Shown here piece by piece: positions 28,239 through 37,781 of a stretch of DNA of 64,000 nucleotides. Both the position numbers and the translations under genes were made by a program. Origin of the DNA: Mycolicibacterium sp. CH28 (lineage in GTDB: Bacteria; Actinomycetota; Actinomycetes; Mycobacteriales; Mycobacteriaceae); NCBI RefSeq assembly GCF_004745805.1, contig NZ_SRLQ01000005.1, forward strand, positions 1 through 64,000. The letters run 5' to 3'. Numbering within the stretch: position 1 is the stretch's first letter; each line of letters starts with the position of its first letter. Below the pieces are notes generated by a model, which was not told the DNA's origin, ran no database searches, and saw nothing but the letters and a program-made list of their open reading frames with translations.

Positions 28239-28547
28239 ATCCTCCGGATCCTGCTTTGTTGGTACTGGTCGTACTCATCGCTTGCGGCGACACGCACTCA
28301 CAGTCGAGGCAGGCTTGCACCCCGACTGAAAAACGTGAGCCAGGATCAGGAAATTCCAGAAGTTCCAGGACTAGGCACGCAAAGAGTCGGCGCGGTTGCC
28401 GCACCGTTGGTCTACGATACCCGCTTGCGGGCGCTACTCCAAAACGCGTCGCAGTCGTCCGCCTGACCTGCCGGCGCCAGGCTACTGTCCGGGCGATCGA
28501 GGCAAGCCCAGCCTAATTAGGACTGGACGCACGGCGCATACTGGACA
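28239..28547. promoter_or_regulatory. Divergent control region between infA and the response-regulator fusion
   Basis: About 309 bp without a gene. On the minus strand TTGGAG (28437-28442), 17 bp, TATCGT (28414-28419) is a good housekeeping promoter for the infA operon, giving a leader of roughly 170 nt. On the plus strand CATACT (28537-28542) ends five bases before the GTG/ATG at 28548/28551, compatible with a leaderless mRNA for the fusion gene. Nothing else was recognised in the gap. Confidence 0.6.
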
Positions 28548-30251
28548 GTGATGACCGGAACCGCCCCCCAGCCCCGCAAACCCGTCATTCTCAGCGTGGA
28601 CGACGACCCGGCCGTGTCGCGCGCGGTGGCCCGCGATCTTCGCCGCCACTACGGCGAGCGCTACCGGATCGTGCGCGCAGAATCCGGGCCCGACGCGCTG
28701 GAGACGATCAACGAACTCAAGCTGCGCGGCGAGACCGTCGCGGTGTTCGTCGCCGACTACCGGATGCCACACATGAGCGGCATCCAGTTCCTCGAAGAGG
28801 CGATGGACGTCTATCCGATGGCCCGCCGGGTGCTGCTGACCGCCTACGCCGACACCCACGCCGCGATCGACGCGATCAACGTCGTCGACCTCGACCACTA
28901 TCTGCTCAAGCCGTGGGACCCGCCGGAGGAGAAGCTCTACCCGGTCATCGATGCCCTGCTGGAGGCCTGGCACGCGACCGGCGACCGGGCCATCCCGCAC
29001 ACCAAGGTGATCGGCCACCGATGGAGCGAGCGGTCCTGGGAAGTCCGCCAGTTCCTGGCCCGCAACCTGCATTCGTTCCGGGCGTTCATGGCCGACGAGC
29101 CAAAGGGCAAGCAGCTGCTCGACGCCGCGGGCCTGGACGGGTTCCAGCTACCGGTCGTCATCACCGAGCAGGGCGAGACCCTGGTCGACCCGACCAACGC
29201 CGAACTGGCCGCCATGCTGGGTCTGTCCACCAGCCCGTCGCTGGACATGTACGACCTGGCCGTCATCGGCGGCGGCCCGGCCGGGCTGGCGGCCGCCGTG
29301 TACGGGGCCTCCGAAGGCTTGCGGACCGTGCTGATCGAGGAGACGACGACCGGTGGCCAGGCCGGCCGCAGCTCCCGGATCGAGAACTACCTCGGCTTCC
29401 CCACCGGTATCTCTGGAGCCGAGCTGACCACCTCGGCGCGCCACCAGGCCGAGCGATTCGGCGCCGAGGTGATCACCACCCGTAAGGCGGTCAAATTGCA
29501 CGCCGCCGACGCGGGTACCGCGCGCACCATCGAGTTCGAGGACGGCGGCAGCATCGCCGCCCGCGCCGTCATCCTGGCCACCGGTGTGGACTACCGTCAG
29601 CTGCGGGTCACCGGCTGTTGGGACAACCCCGAGGATTCGGCCTGTAACTACGTGGGTCGCGGCGTGTACTACGGCGCCTCGGTCTCCGATGCCTCCGAGT
29701 GCCGGGACGAGGACGTCTACATCGTGGGCGGGGCCAACTCGGCCGGGCAGGCCGCCATGTTCATGGCCCGCGAGGCCCGCTCGGTGACAATGCTGGTGCG
29801 CGGTCCGTCGCTGGAAGCCTCGATGTCGCACTACCTGATCCAACAGATCGAGAAGAACCCCACCATCACCGTGCGCACCTGCACCGAGGTCGTCGACACC
29901 CTCGGCGAGGACGACCACCTGACCGCCCTGGTGTTGGAGAACCGGCAGAGCGGCGAGCGCGAGACCGTCGCGTGCTCCCGGATGTGCTGCTTCATCGGCG
30001 CCGAACCCAGAACCGACTGGCTCAAGGAAGTCGTCGCCGTCGACGACCACGGATTCGTCCTGGCCGGGCCCGACCTCCGCGACGTCGCTGGGTGGAGTCT
30101 CGACCGCCCGCCGCACCACCTGGAAACAAGTGTGCCGGGTGTGTTTGTTGCAGGAGACGTGCGCGCCGAATCCGCCAAACGAGTGGCTGCCGCCGTCGGC
30201 GAAGGGTCGATGGCGGTCATGTTGGTGCACCGATACCTGGCAGAGGCGTAA
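28548..30251 (+). CDS. Response regulator receiver - thioredoxin reductase-like fusion
   Basis: 567 residues. The receiver domain (~12-135) has the acidic pocket VDDDPA, phosphoacceptor D70 in FVADYRMP and the conserved Lys in LLKPWDPP. The middle (~150-228) resembles a glutaredoxin-like segment (SERSWEVRQFLARN, LPVVITEQGE) without a Cys. The C-terminal half (~234-565) is a two-dinucleotide thioredoxin-reductase fold: FAD loop VIGGGPAGLAAA, NADPH loop VYIVGGANSAGQAA, and VPGVFVAGDVR. The redox-active CxxC expected after GRGVYYGA is missing (GASV instead). The cNMP-binding histidine kinase lies 17 bp downstream and is its probable kinase. Start is GTG 28548 or ATG 28551. Confidence 0.9.
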   Translation: MMTGTAPQPRKPVILSVDDDPAVSRAVARDLRRHYGERYRIVRAESGPDALETINELKLRGETVAVFVADYRMPHMSGIQFLEEAMDVYPMARRVLLTAYADTHAAIDAINVVDLDHYLLKPWDPPEEKLYPVIDALLEAWHATGDRAIPHTKVIGHRWSERSWEVRQFLARNLHSFRAFMADEPKGKQLLDAAGLDGFQLPVVITEQGETLVDPTNAELAAMLGLSTSPSLDMYDLAVIGGGPAGLAAAVYGASEGLRTVLIEETTTGGQAGRSSRIENYLGFPTGISGAELTTSARHQAERFGAEVITTRKAVKLHAADAGTARTIEFEDGGSIAARAVILATGVDYRQLRVTGCWDNPEDSACNYVGRGVYYGASVSDASECRDEDVYIVGGANSAGQAAMFMAREARSVTMLVRGPSLEASMSHYLIQQIEKNPTITVRTCTEVVDTLGEDDHLTALVLENRQSGERETVACSRMCCFIGAEPRTDWLKEVVAVDDHGFVLAGPDLRDVAGWSLDRPPHHLETSVPGVFVAGDVRAESAKRVAAAVGEGSMAVMLVHRYLAEA

Positions 30252-30268
30252 CCAGCGAGGAGAAGGCG

Positions 30269-31744
30269 ATGGGCGAGAAATGCGTGCCCGGCGAACTGCG
30301 GACGCTGTTCCTGTTCGAGGCGTTGACCGAAGAGCAGTTGCATACGCTGTGCGAGAACGGGCACATCCAGGCCTTCGAGCCCGGCCCCGTCTGTAACGAA
30401 GGTGACCCCGCCACCTGCTTCTACGTGCTGCTCGACGGCGAACTGGTGATGTCCAAACGCTCGGGCGGCGTCGACGTCGAAACCAACCGCACCTCCCAGC
30501 GTGGCGTGTACTGCGGGGCGTGGTCGGCCTACATCCCAGGCGAGGAACACCTTTACGAGGCTTCGGTGCGGGTGACCAAGCCGTCGCGCTTCTTCGTCCT
30601 CGATGCCACGGCATTCGCCCGCTTCATGCAATCGCAGTTCCCGATGGCGGTGCACCTGCTCGAAGGCCACATGGTCGGCGGTCTGCGGCAGCGCCAGATT
30701 CTGGGCCAGCGGGAGAAACTGCTGGCGCTGGGCACCATCACCGCCGGACTGACTCACCAGCTCAACAACCCGGCCGCGGCGATCTCCCGCGATGTCGCGA
30801 ATCTGCGCGAGAACGTCGGCAAGATGCGCCACAAGCTGGCGATGCTGGCCGATGGGAAGTTCACTCCCGAGGCGCTGCGGGTGCTGGTCAGCATCCAGGA
30901 CGAGGTCGCCGAGCAGGTCGCCAAGTCGAAGGTCCAGCAGCTGACCGCCTTGGAGACCTCCGACCGCGAGGACCAGGTCGGCGACTGGCTCGAAGACCAC
31001 GGCATCACCAGTGGCTGGGACTATGCACCCACCTTCGTCGAGGCCGGGCTGGACACCGAATGGCTCGAACGCGTCGAGGCCTCCATCGACGATGTCGACT
31101 GCTCGGCCACCCTGCAAAGCGCCATCGGCTGGCTGAAGTACACCATCGACACCGAGCTGTCGGTGAACCGGATCGCCGAGGCCAGCAAGCGCATCTCGGC
31201 CCTGCTGGCCGGCACCAAGCAGTATTCCCAGATGGACCGGGCGCCGTATCAGTCCGCCGACGTCCACGACCTGCTCCACAGCACGCTGATGATGTTCGGG
31301 GAGAAGATCGGCAAGGACAGCGCGATCAAGTGCGTGAAGGAGTACGACAAGTCACTTCCCGAGATACTCTGCTACCCAGGCGATCTCAATCAGGTGTGGA
31401 CCAACATCATCGACAACGCGATCCAGGCGATGGACGCGCACGGAACGCTGACGGTCCGCACCAGTCGCGAGAACGACGACATGGTCCGCGTCGACATCTG
31501 CGATAACGGTCCAGGCATCCCCGAAGAGATCATCGAACGCATCTTCACCCCGTTCTTCACCACCAAACCGTTCGGGGAAGGCACCGGCCTTGGTCTGGAC
31601 CTGGCCTGGCGGATCATCGTGCAGAAACACCAGGGCAACCTGCGGGTGCAATCGCGGCCCGGCGACACCCGTTTCACCGTCCTGCTGCCCCTGGTGGCCC
31701 CGGGACCCGAAGCGCCCACCCCGACTGAACTTCCCACGGACTAA
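30269..31744 (+). CDS. Cyclic-nucleotide-binding-domain sensor histidine kinase
   Basis: 491 residues, cytoplasmic, no transmembrane segment. An N-terminal cNMP-binding domain (~10-130) is followed by an H-box with the phospho-His in [13 protein letters not shown] (~170), a helical central region (~200-320), and a C-terminal HATPase domain with N-box [16 protein letters not shown]1 DNGPGIPEE and G2 [12 protein letters not shown]. The ATG at 30269 has GGAG upstream. It is co-directional with and 17 bp from the receiver fusion, so a two-component pair is likely. The bound ligand (cAMP, cGMP or none) cannot be determined here. Confidence 0.9.
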   Translation: MGEKCVPGELRTLFLFEALTEEQLHTLCENGHIQAFEPGPVCNEGDPATCFYVLLDGELVMSKRSGGVDVETNRTSQRGVYCGAWSAYIPGEEHLYEASVRVTKPSRFFVLDATAFARFMQSQFPMAVHLLEGHMVGGLRQRQILGQREKLLALGTITAGLTHQLNNPAAAISRDVANLRENVGKMRHKLAMLADGKFTPEALRVLVSIQDEVAEQVAKSKVQQLTALETSDREDQVGDWLEDHGITSGWDYAPTFVEAGLDTEWLERVEASIDDVDCSATLQSAIGWLKYTIDTELSVNRIAEASKRISALLAGTKQYSQMDRAPYQSADVHDLLHSTLMMFGEKIGKDSAIKCVKEYDKSLPEILCYPGDLNQVWTNIIDNAIQAMDAHGTLTVRTSRENDDMVRVDICDNGPGIPEEIIERIFTPFFTTKPFGEGTGLGLDLAWRIIVQKHQGNLRVQSRPGDTRFTVLLPLVAPGPEAPTPTELPTD

Positions 31745-31874
31745 GAGACGAGACCTGAACGGGAATAGCCGTGGCTTGAGCGCGGGTTGACCCAACCATG
31801 AGCGACGCTCGCGCCCACTCGTGTGCTGTTGCTCGCCGGCCCGCTCGGGCTGAGCTGATCCGGAAGGAATCTCG

Positions 31875-32708
31875 ATGACAGGCACCAAACCTGATCTGGG
31901 CAAGTTCGGGTCGTTCAGCCGGGGGGTAACCCCCCAGCAGGCCAAGGAGATCGAGTCGCTGGGCTACGGCGCAGTGTGGGTGGGCGGTTCGCCACCGGCC
32001 GAACTGGATTGGGTGGAACCGATTCTGGAGAACACCACCACACTGAAGGTGGCCACCGGCATCGTCAACATCTGGACCGCCGCGGCGGGCCCGGTGGCCG
32101 AGTCGTTCCACCGCATCGAGGCGGCCTACCCCGGCCGGTTCCTGCTCGGCATCGGCGTCGGACATCCCGAGGCGCAGCAGCAATACCAGAAACCGATCGA
32201 CGCGCTGCGCACCTACCTCGACAAGCTCGACGAATACGGCGTCCCCAAGAACCGCCGGGTGGTCGCCGCACTCGGCCCGCAGGTGCTCAAGTTGTCGGCC
32301 GACCGCAGTGCCGGCGCCCACCCTTACCTGACCACCCCCGAGCACACCGCCGAAGCACGCCGGCTGATGGGCTCGGAGGCATTCCTGGCCCCCGAGCACA
32401 AGGCGGTGCTCACCACCGACCCCGAGAAAGCACGCGAGGTCGGCCGGAAGGCTCTGGAGATCTACCTCAACCTGCAGAACTACCTGAACAGCTGGAAACG
32501 ACTGGGGTTCACCGACTCCGACGTGGCCAAGCCTGGCAGCGACCGGCTGGTGGACGCAGTCGTCGCCTATGGCACGCCGGAGGCCATCGCCACCCAGCTG
32601 AGCGCACATCTCGACGCGGGGGCCGACCACGTACCGGTTCAGGTGCTGACATCGCCGGACAAACTCGTCCCCGCACTGGCAGAACTAGCCGGGCCGCTCG
32701 GCCTGTAA
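31875..32708 (+). CDS. LLM-class F420-dependent oxidoreductase (copy 1)
   Basis: 277-residue TIM-barrel protein of the luciferase-like family using coenzyme F420: VATGIVNIWTA, YPGRFLLGIGVGHPE and RSAGAHPYLTTPEHT are characteristic. GGAAGGA precedes the ATG. It corresponds by position to Rv3463 between infA and rmlB, here in two tandem copies. Substrate unknown. The 130 bp before it hold no recognised feature. Confidence 0.9.
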   Translation: MTGTKPDLGKFGSFSRGVTPQQAKEIESLGYGAVWVGGSPPAELDWVEPILENTTTLKVATGIVNIWTAAAGPVAESFHRIEAAYPGRFLLGIGVGHPEAQQQYQKPIDALRTYLDKLDEYGVPKNRRVVAALGPQVLKLSADRSAGAHPYLTTPEHTAEARRLMGSEAFLAPEHKAVLTTDPEKAREVGRKALEIYLNLQNYLNSWKRLGFTDSDVAKPGSDRLVDAVVAYGTPEAIATQLSAHLDAGADHVPVQVLTSPDKLVPALAELAGPLGL

Positions 32709-32724
32709 ACCAAAGGAGATCACC

Positions 32725-33585
32725 GTGACCGACCCTGCCCAACTCAAGCCCAACCTCGGACGATTCGGAGTGTGGACCGGTGGTTCACCGACACCCGAGC
32801 AGGCCGCCGAAATCGAACGACTCGGCTACGCCGCGCTGTGGGTCGGCGGCTCACCGGCTGCCGAACTGGCGTTCGTCGAGCCAATCCTCGAGCGCACCGA
32901 AAGCCTGACGGTGGCCACCGGGATCGTTAACATCTGGACCGCGCCGGCCGACGAAGTCGCCAAGTCCTTCCACCGCATCGAAGAGGCCTACCCCGGCCGC
33001 TTCCTGCTCGGCATCGGTGTCGGCCACCCGGAGCACACCGGCGAGTACCGCAAGCCTTACGAAGCGCTGGTCACCTACCTCGATGAACTGGACTCCTACA
33101 ACGTGCCGACCAGCCGCCGGGTCATCGCAGCGCTGGGGCCCAAGGTATTACAGCTCTCCGCAGCGCGAAGTGCCGGTGCCCACCCGTACCTGACTACCCC
33201 GGAGCACACCGCGCGGGCTCGCGATCTGGTGGGTGGGTCGGTATTCCTGGCACCCGAACACAAGGTGGTGCTGTCCACCGACGCCGAGGCGGCCCGGACA
33301 CTCGGGCGCGACAGTGTCGGCTTCTATCTGGACCTGAGCAACTACGTCAACAACTGGAAGCGGCTCGGCTTCACCGAGGCCGACGTCGCCAAGCCGGGCA
33401 GTGACAAGCTGATCGACGCAGTCGTGGCCCACGGCACACCGGAATCCGTCGCTGCGCGGCTCACCGAACACCTCGACTCCGGTGCCGACCATGTCGCCAT
33501 CCAGGTGCTCGGCGGTTGGGACGAACTCGTCCCTACGCTGGCCAGACTGGCCGGACCGCTGGGCTTGACCGCTCACCGGGCCTAG
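32725..33585 (+). CDS. LLM-class F420-dependent oxidoreductase (copy 2)
   Basis: 286 residues, strongly similar to copy 1 over the whole length (shared VATGIVNIWTA, FLLGIGVGHPE, NNWKRLGF-type segments), 16 bp downstream with AAAGGAGA before the GTG start. A tandem duplication followed by divergence, notably at the N-terminus (extra FGVWTGGSPTPEQ) and in the region 105-125. Probably co-transcribed with copy 1. Confidence 0.9.
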   Translation: MTDPAQLKPNLGRFGVWTGGSPTPEQAAEIERLGYAALWVGGSPAAELAFVEPILERTESLTVATGIVNIWTAPADEVAKSFHRIEEAYPGRFLLGIGVGHPEHTGEYRKPYEALVTYLDELDSYNVPTSRRVIAALGPKVLQLSAARSAGAHPYLTTPEHTARARDLVGGSVFLAPEHKVVLSTDAEAARTLGRDSVGFYLDLSNYVNNWKRLGFTEADVAKPGSDKLIDAVVAHGTPESVAARLTEHLDSGADHVAIQVLGGWDELVPTLARLAGPLGLTAHRA

Positions 33586-34692
<1,107 letters not shown>

Positions 34693-34693
34693 C

Positions 34694-35299
34694 ATGGCTT
34701 TTCGTGAACTGAAAGTCCCCGGAGCATGGGAGATCACTCCCACCGTGCACGCTGACGAGCGCGGGGTTTTCTTCGAGTGGTACGCCGAGGGCGGTTTCAC
34801 CGCGATGACCGGCTACCGATTCGACCTACGCCAGGCCAACTGCTCGGTCTCAGCGGCGGGGGTGCTGCGCGGCCTGCATTTCGCCCAATTACCGCCCAGT
34901 CAAGCCAAATACGTCACCTGCGTGACCGGCTCGGTGTTCGACGTCGTCGTCGACATCAGGGTCGGCTCGCCCACCTACGGCTGCTGGGACTCCGTGCTGC
35001 TCGACGACACCGACCGCAGGTCGGTCTACCTGTCGGCGGGGCTGGCGCATGGTTTCGTTGCGCTACAGGACGGTTCGACGGTCATGTATTTGTGCTCGGA
35101 ACCCTACACACCGCAGCGCGAACACACCATCGCCCCGACCGACCCGGAGATCGGGATCGCGTGGCCGATGCCGGCCGGTCAACTCACCCTGTCCGATCGT
35201 GACGCTTCCGCGCCGTCACTGGCGCAGGTCCGGGCAGCCGGACTCCTGCCGAGCTGGATCGACTGCGAGGCCTTCCTAGGTAGCCTGCGGGACCGCTAG
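34694..35299 (+). CDS. rmlC: dTDP-4-dehydrorhamnose 3,5-epimerase
   Basis: 201-residue cupin-fold epimerase acting after RmlB. It shows DERGVFFEWY, the VLRGLHFAQ segment (catalytic His region), VFDVVVDIRVGSPTYG and the YLSAGLAHGFVAL motif. It is coupled to rmlB and ends at a hairpin. Position equals Rv3465, and this is the last gene of the Rv3444c-3465-like segment. Confidence 0.96.
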   Translation: MAFRELKVPGAWEITPTVHADERGVFFEWYAEGGFTAMTGYRFDLRQANCSVSAAGVLRGLHFAQLPPSQAKYVTCVTGSVFDVVVDIRVGSPTYGCWDSVLLDDTDRRSVYLSAGLAHGFVALQDGSTVMYLCSEPYTPQREHTIAPTDPEIGIAWPMPAGQLTLSDRDASAPSLAQVRAAGLLPSWIDCEAFLGSLRDR

Positions 35300-35688
35300 G
35301 CGGGCGTCATCGCCGCCCGCGATGGCGCGACCACAACGGCCGGGCTCGGGAAACGCAACGTGGCGCAGGTATCCTCGACCGACCCGTCAATCTTTTCGGC
35401 CAGATCGCGACGGACGAGCGAGCCGCCGGCGTCCGACAGCGCACCGCCGCCGAGCACCAGCCGATCAGCGCGAGCGAGCGGTGACCCATCAGGGCCGCCA
35501 AGGGCGACCGATTCCACCCTGATGCCCCGTTCGAGCCGGGAAATCCCTTGTCCAGCAACCAATTTTTCCACGCGCAGCGACGTCGGCTGGTCTCCCGACT
35601 CGCGAACGGTCCGCACGCCTGCCTGAGTGCGCAGAGTTTGGCCATCCATACCGGCGCTACCCGGTCTTGACAGGTGACTTAAGACCAT
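35296..35688 (-). CDS. Unrecognised ORF, possibly a degraded gene remnant
   Basis: 130 residues with no clear start signal; the ATG at 35688 has no ribosome-binding site. The segment ADRLVLGGGALSDAGGSLVRRDL vaguely resembles the C-terminal part of ROK-type sugar kinases, but this is weak. The opposite strand shows the Ser/Arg/Pro-rich pattern expected opposite a true coding sequence, so the minus strand was probably coding once. Its end overlaps the rmlC stop and terminator. It lies exactly at the junction between two segments that are far apart in M. tuberculosis. It could be a short real gene or debris. Confidence 0.35.
   Translation of the reverse strand: MVLSHLSRPGSAGMDGQTLRTQAGVRTVRESGDQPTSLRVEKLVAGQGISRLERGIRVESVALGGPDGSPLARADRLVLGGGALSDAGGSLVRRDLAEKIDGSVEDTCATLRFPSPAVVVAPSRAAMTPA
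35300..35320 (+). terminator. Hairpin immediately after rmlC, probable terminator
   Basis: GCGGGCG (35300-35306) pairs perfectly with CGCCCGC (35314-35320) across a seven-base loop. It starts one base after the rmlC stop. There is no U-tract, as usual for mycobacterial hairpins. Confidence 0.55.
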
Positions 35689-35927
35689 TGCCGCGATCCC
35701 TCGGGCACGGCGAGAATCTGTCCCATTGCCTCGACTGACCGCCAGTTGGAGGGGAGGCGCGGGATCTTCGTTAAGGCGCGATGGTTCGGCGTAAAGAAAC
35801 CGTCAACGGGCGCTGAGCGAGCACATGTGCGATCTAACTTCGTCATGGTCCTCGATGCCGAGGGCCCGGCAGTGCTGCCCGGGCCGCAATGGCAAGGACC
35901 TCATCGATTTGTCGTGAACGGAGAGAC
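35689..35927 (+). promoter_or_regulatory. kdp leader region with strong hairpin
   Basis: 239 bp without a convincing gene. The inverted repeat GGCCCGGCAG (35863-35872) / CTGCCCGGGCC (35875-35885) forms a stable hairpin with one bulged base, about 43 bp before the first small ORF. TAACTT at 35835-35840 is a weak -10 candidate. This is where the KdpE response regulator would be expected to bind; no site could be recognised. Confidence 0.45.
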
Positions 35928-36011
35928 ATGGGTGTCGTCATATACATCCTGCTGACGGTGGCGATCTTTGCCCTGCTCGGCCTGGTGCAGAAGTTGGTCG
36001 AACGACTGTGA
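35928..36011 (+). CDS. 27-residue single-pass membrane peptide upstream of kdpF
   Basis: [27 protein letters not shown]: one hydrophobic helix followed by a short amphipathic basic end. GGAGAG sits just before the ATG, and the TGA overlaps the GTG of kdpF by three bases, so it is translationally coupled to the Kdp operon. It is distinct from KdpF (no FPE/DRF ending). A role as an accessory or regulatory peptide of the Kdp complex is inference. Confidence 0.62.
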   Translation: MGVVIYILLTVAIFALLGLVQKLVERL

Positions 36012-36097
36012 GCTACGAAAACATCGTCGGCCTCGCCTTGGCCGTGCTGCTGGCCCTGTTCGTCGCCGCGGCCCTGCTGTTCCCGGAGAGGTTCTAG
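36008..36097 (+). CDS. kdpF: KdpF, small stabilising subunit of the Kdp ATPase
   Basis: 29 residues: [20 protein letters not shown] then AALLFPERF. One transmembrane helix and the characteristic LLFPERF end match KdpF. It starts at a GTG overlapping the preceding peptide and ends one base into the kdpA GTG (TAGTG). Confidence 0.9.
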   Translation: MSYENIVGLALAVLLALFVAAALLFPERF

Positions 36098-37779
36098 TGA
36101 CCACAACATCGGCGGGGATCGTGTTCCTCGTCCTCTTGATCGCTGCGCTGGCAGCTGTGCATGTGCCGCTGGGCGACTACATGTACCGGGTGTACTCGGA
36201 CGAGGAGCCCGCCAGGAAAGACTCTGCGGTCGAACGGTTCATCTATCGGCTGATCGGCGCCGAGCCCAAGTCGGAGCAGACCTGGGGGGCCTACGCGCGC
36301 AGCGTGCTGGCCTTCTCTGCCGTCAGCGTCCTGGTCCTGTTCGTATTCCAGCTCGTTCAGGGCAAGCTGCCGCTGCACCTCAACAACCCGGCCACCCCGA
36401 TGACCCCCGCACTGGCGTGGAACACCGCGGTCAGCTTCGTCACCAACACCAACTGGCAGGCCTACTCCGGTGAGTCCACCCAGGGCCACCTGGTCCAGAT
36501 GGCCGGCCTCGCCGTACAGAACTTCGTGTCGGCGGCCGTCGGCATGGCAGTGGCGGTGGCTCTCGTGCGCGGATTCGCCCGGCGCAACGCCAGCGAACTG
36601 GGCAACTTCTGGGTCGATCTGGTGCGTGGCACGCTGCGTATCCTGCTGCCGATATCGGTGGTCGCGGCGATCGTGCTGATCGCCGGCGGTGCTATCCAGA
36701 ACTTCCACCTGCACGACCAGGTCGTCGACACCCTGGCTGGCGCGCAGCAGACCATCACCGGCGGACCGGTCGCCAGCCAGGAAGCCATCAAAGAGCTCGG
36801 CACCAACGGCGGCGGCTTCTTCAACGCCAACTCGTCGCACCCCTTCGAGAACCCCACCACGTGGACCAACTGGATCGAGATCTTCCTGCTGCTGGTGATC
36901 AGCTTCTCACTGCCCCGCACCTTCGGCCGCATGGTCGGCAACGTGAAGCAGGGCTACGCGATCGTCGCGGTGATGGGAGTGCTGGCCGTCGTCAGCGCCT
37001 CGCTGATGCTGCAGTTCCAGCTGCAGGCGCACGGCACCGTGCCCACCGCCATCGGCTCAGCCATGGAGGGTGTGGAACAACGCTTCGGCGTTGCGGATTC
37101 GGCGGTCTTCGCCGATGCCACCACCCTGACCTCCACCGGTGCGGTGGACTCGTTCCACGATTCCTACACCAGCCTCGGCGGCATGATGACGCTGTTCAAC
37201 ATGCAGCTCGGCGAGGTAGCGCCGGGTGGTACCGGGTCGGGCCTGTACGGCATGCTGATCCTGGCGGTCATCACGGTCTTCATCGCCGGCCTGATGGTCG
37301 GGCGAACCCCGGAGTACCTGGGCAAGAAGATCACGCCCCGCGAGATCAAGCTGGCGGCAAGCTATTTCCTGGTGACACCGCTGATCGTGTTGACCGGCAC
37401 CGCGATTGCAATGGCCATGCCGGGCCAGCGAGCCGGGATGCTGAACTCTGGACCGCATGGGCTGTCGGAGGTGCTCTATGCGTTCACCTCGGCCGCCAAC
37501 AACAACGGATCCGCGTTCGCGGGTATCTCGGTCAACACCGACTGGTACAACACTGCGCTGGGCCTGGCCATGGTGTTCGGCCGATTCCTGCCCATCGTGC
37601 TGGTTCTCGCCCTCGCTGGTGCGCTGGCCAAGCAGGGCCACACCCCTGAGTCGATCGGCACCCTGCCAACCCACCGCCCCCAGTTCGTCGGCATGGTCGC
37701 CGGCGTGACAATCATCCTGGTGGCCCTCACCTTCCTGCCCGTGCTTGCGCTCGGGCCCCTCGCCGAAGGAATCCACTGA
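36097..37779 (+). CDS. kdpA: Potassium-transporting ATPase, K+-binding subunit KdpA
   Basis: 560 residues, close to E. coli KdpA (557). It is a multi-spanning channel-like protein with four selectivity-filter-type loops, for example [40 protein letters not shown] and [16 protein letters not shown]. The GTG at 36097 follows kdpF directly; a longer open frame upstream lacks similarity. It is high-affinity K+ uptake, with energy from KdpB. Confidence 0.97.
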   Translation: MTTTSAGIVFLVLLIAALAAVHVPLGDYMYRVYSDEEPARKDSAVERFIYRLIGAEPKSEQTWGAYARSVLAFSAVSVLVLFVFQLVQGKLPLHLNNPATPMTPALAWNTAVSFVTNTNWQAYSGESTQGHLVQMAGLAVQNFVSAAVGMAVAVALVRGFARRNASELGNFWVDLVRGTLRILLPISVVAAIVLIAGGAIQNFHLHDQVVDTLAGAQQTITGGPVASQEAIKELGTNGGGFFNANSSHPFENPTTWTNWIEIFLLLVISFSLPRTFGRMVGNVKQGYAIVAVMGVLAVVSASLMLQFQLQAHGTVPTAIGSAMEGVEQRFGVADSAVFADATTLTSTGAVDSFHDSYTSLGGMMTLFNMQLGEVAPGGTGSGLYGMLILAVITVFIAGLMVGRTPEYLGKKITPREIKLAASYFLVTPLIVLTGTAIAMAMPGQRAGMLNSGPHGLSEVLYAFTSAANNNGSAFAGISVNTDWYNTALGLAMVFGRFLPIVLVLALAGALAKQGHTPESIGTLPTHRPQFVGMVAGVTIILVALTFLPVLALGPLAEGIH

Positions 37780-37781
37780 CC

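Noticed and set aside
35746..35955. 69-codon plus-strand open frame in the kdp leader
   Set aside because: No ribosome-binding site, no similarity, crosses the leader hairpin and overlaps the better-supported 27-residue peptide in another frame.
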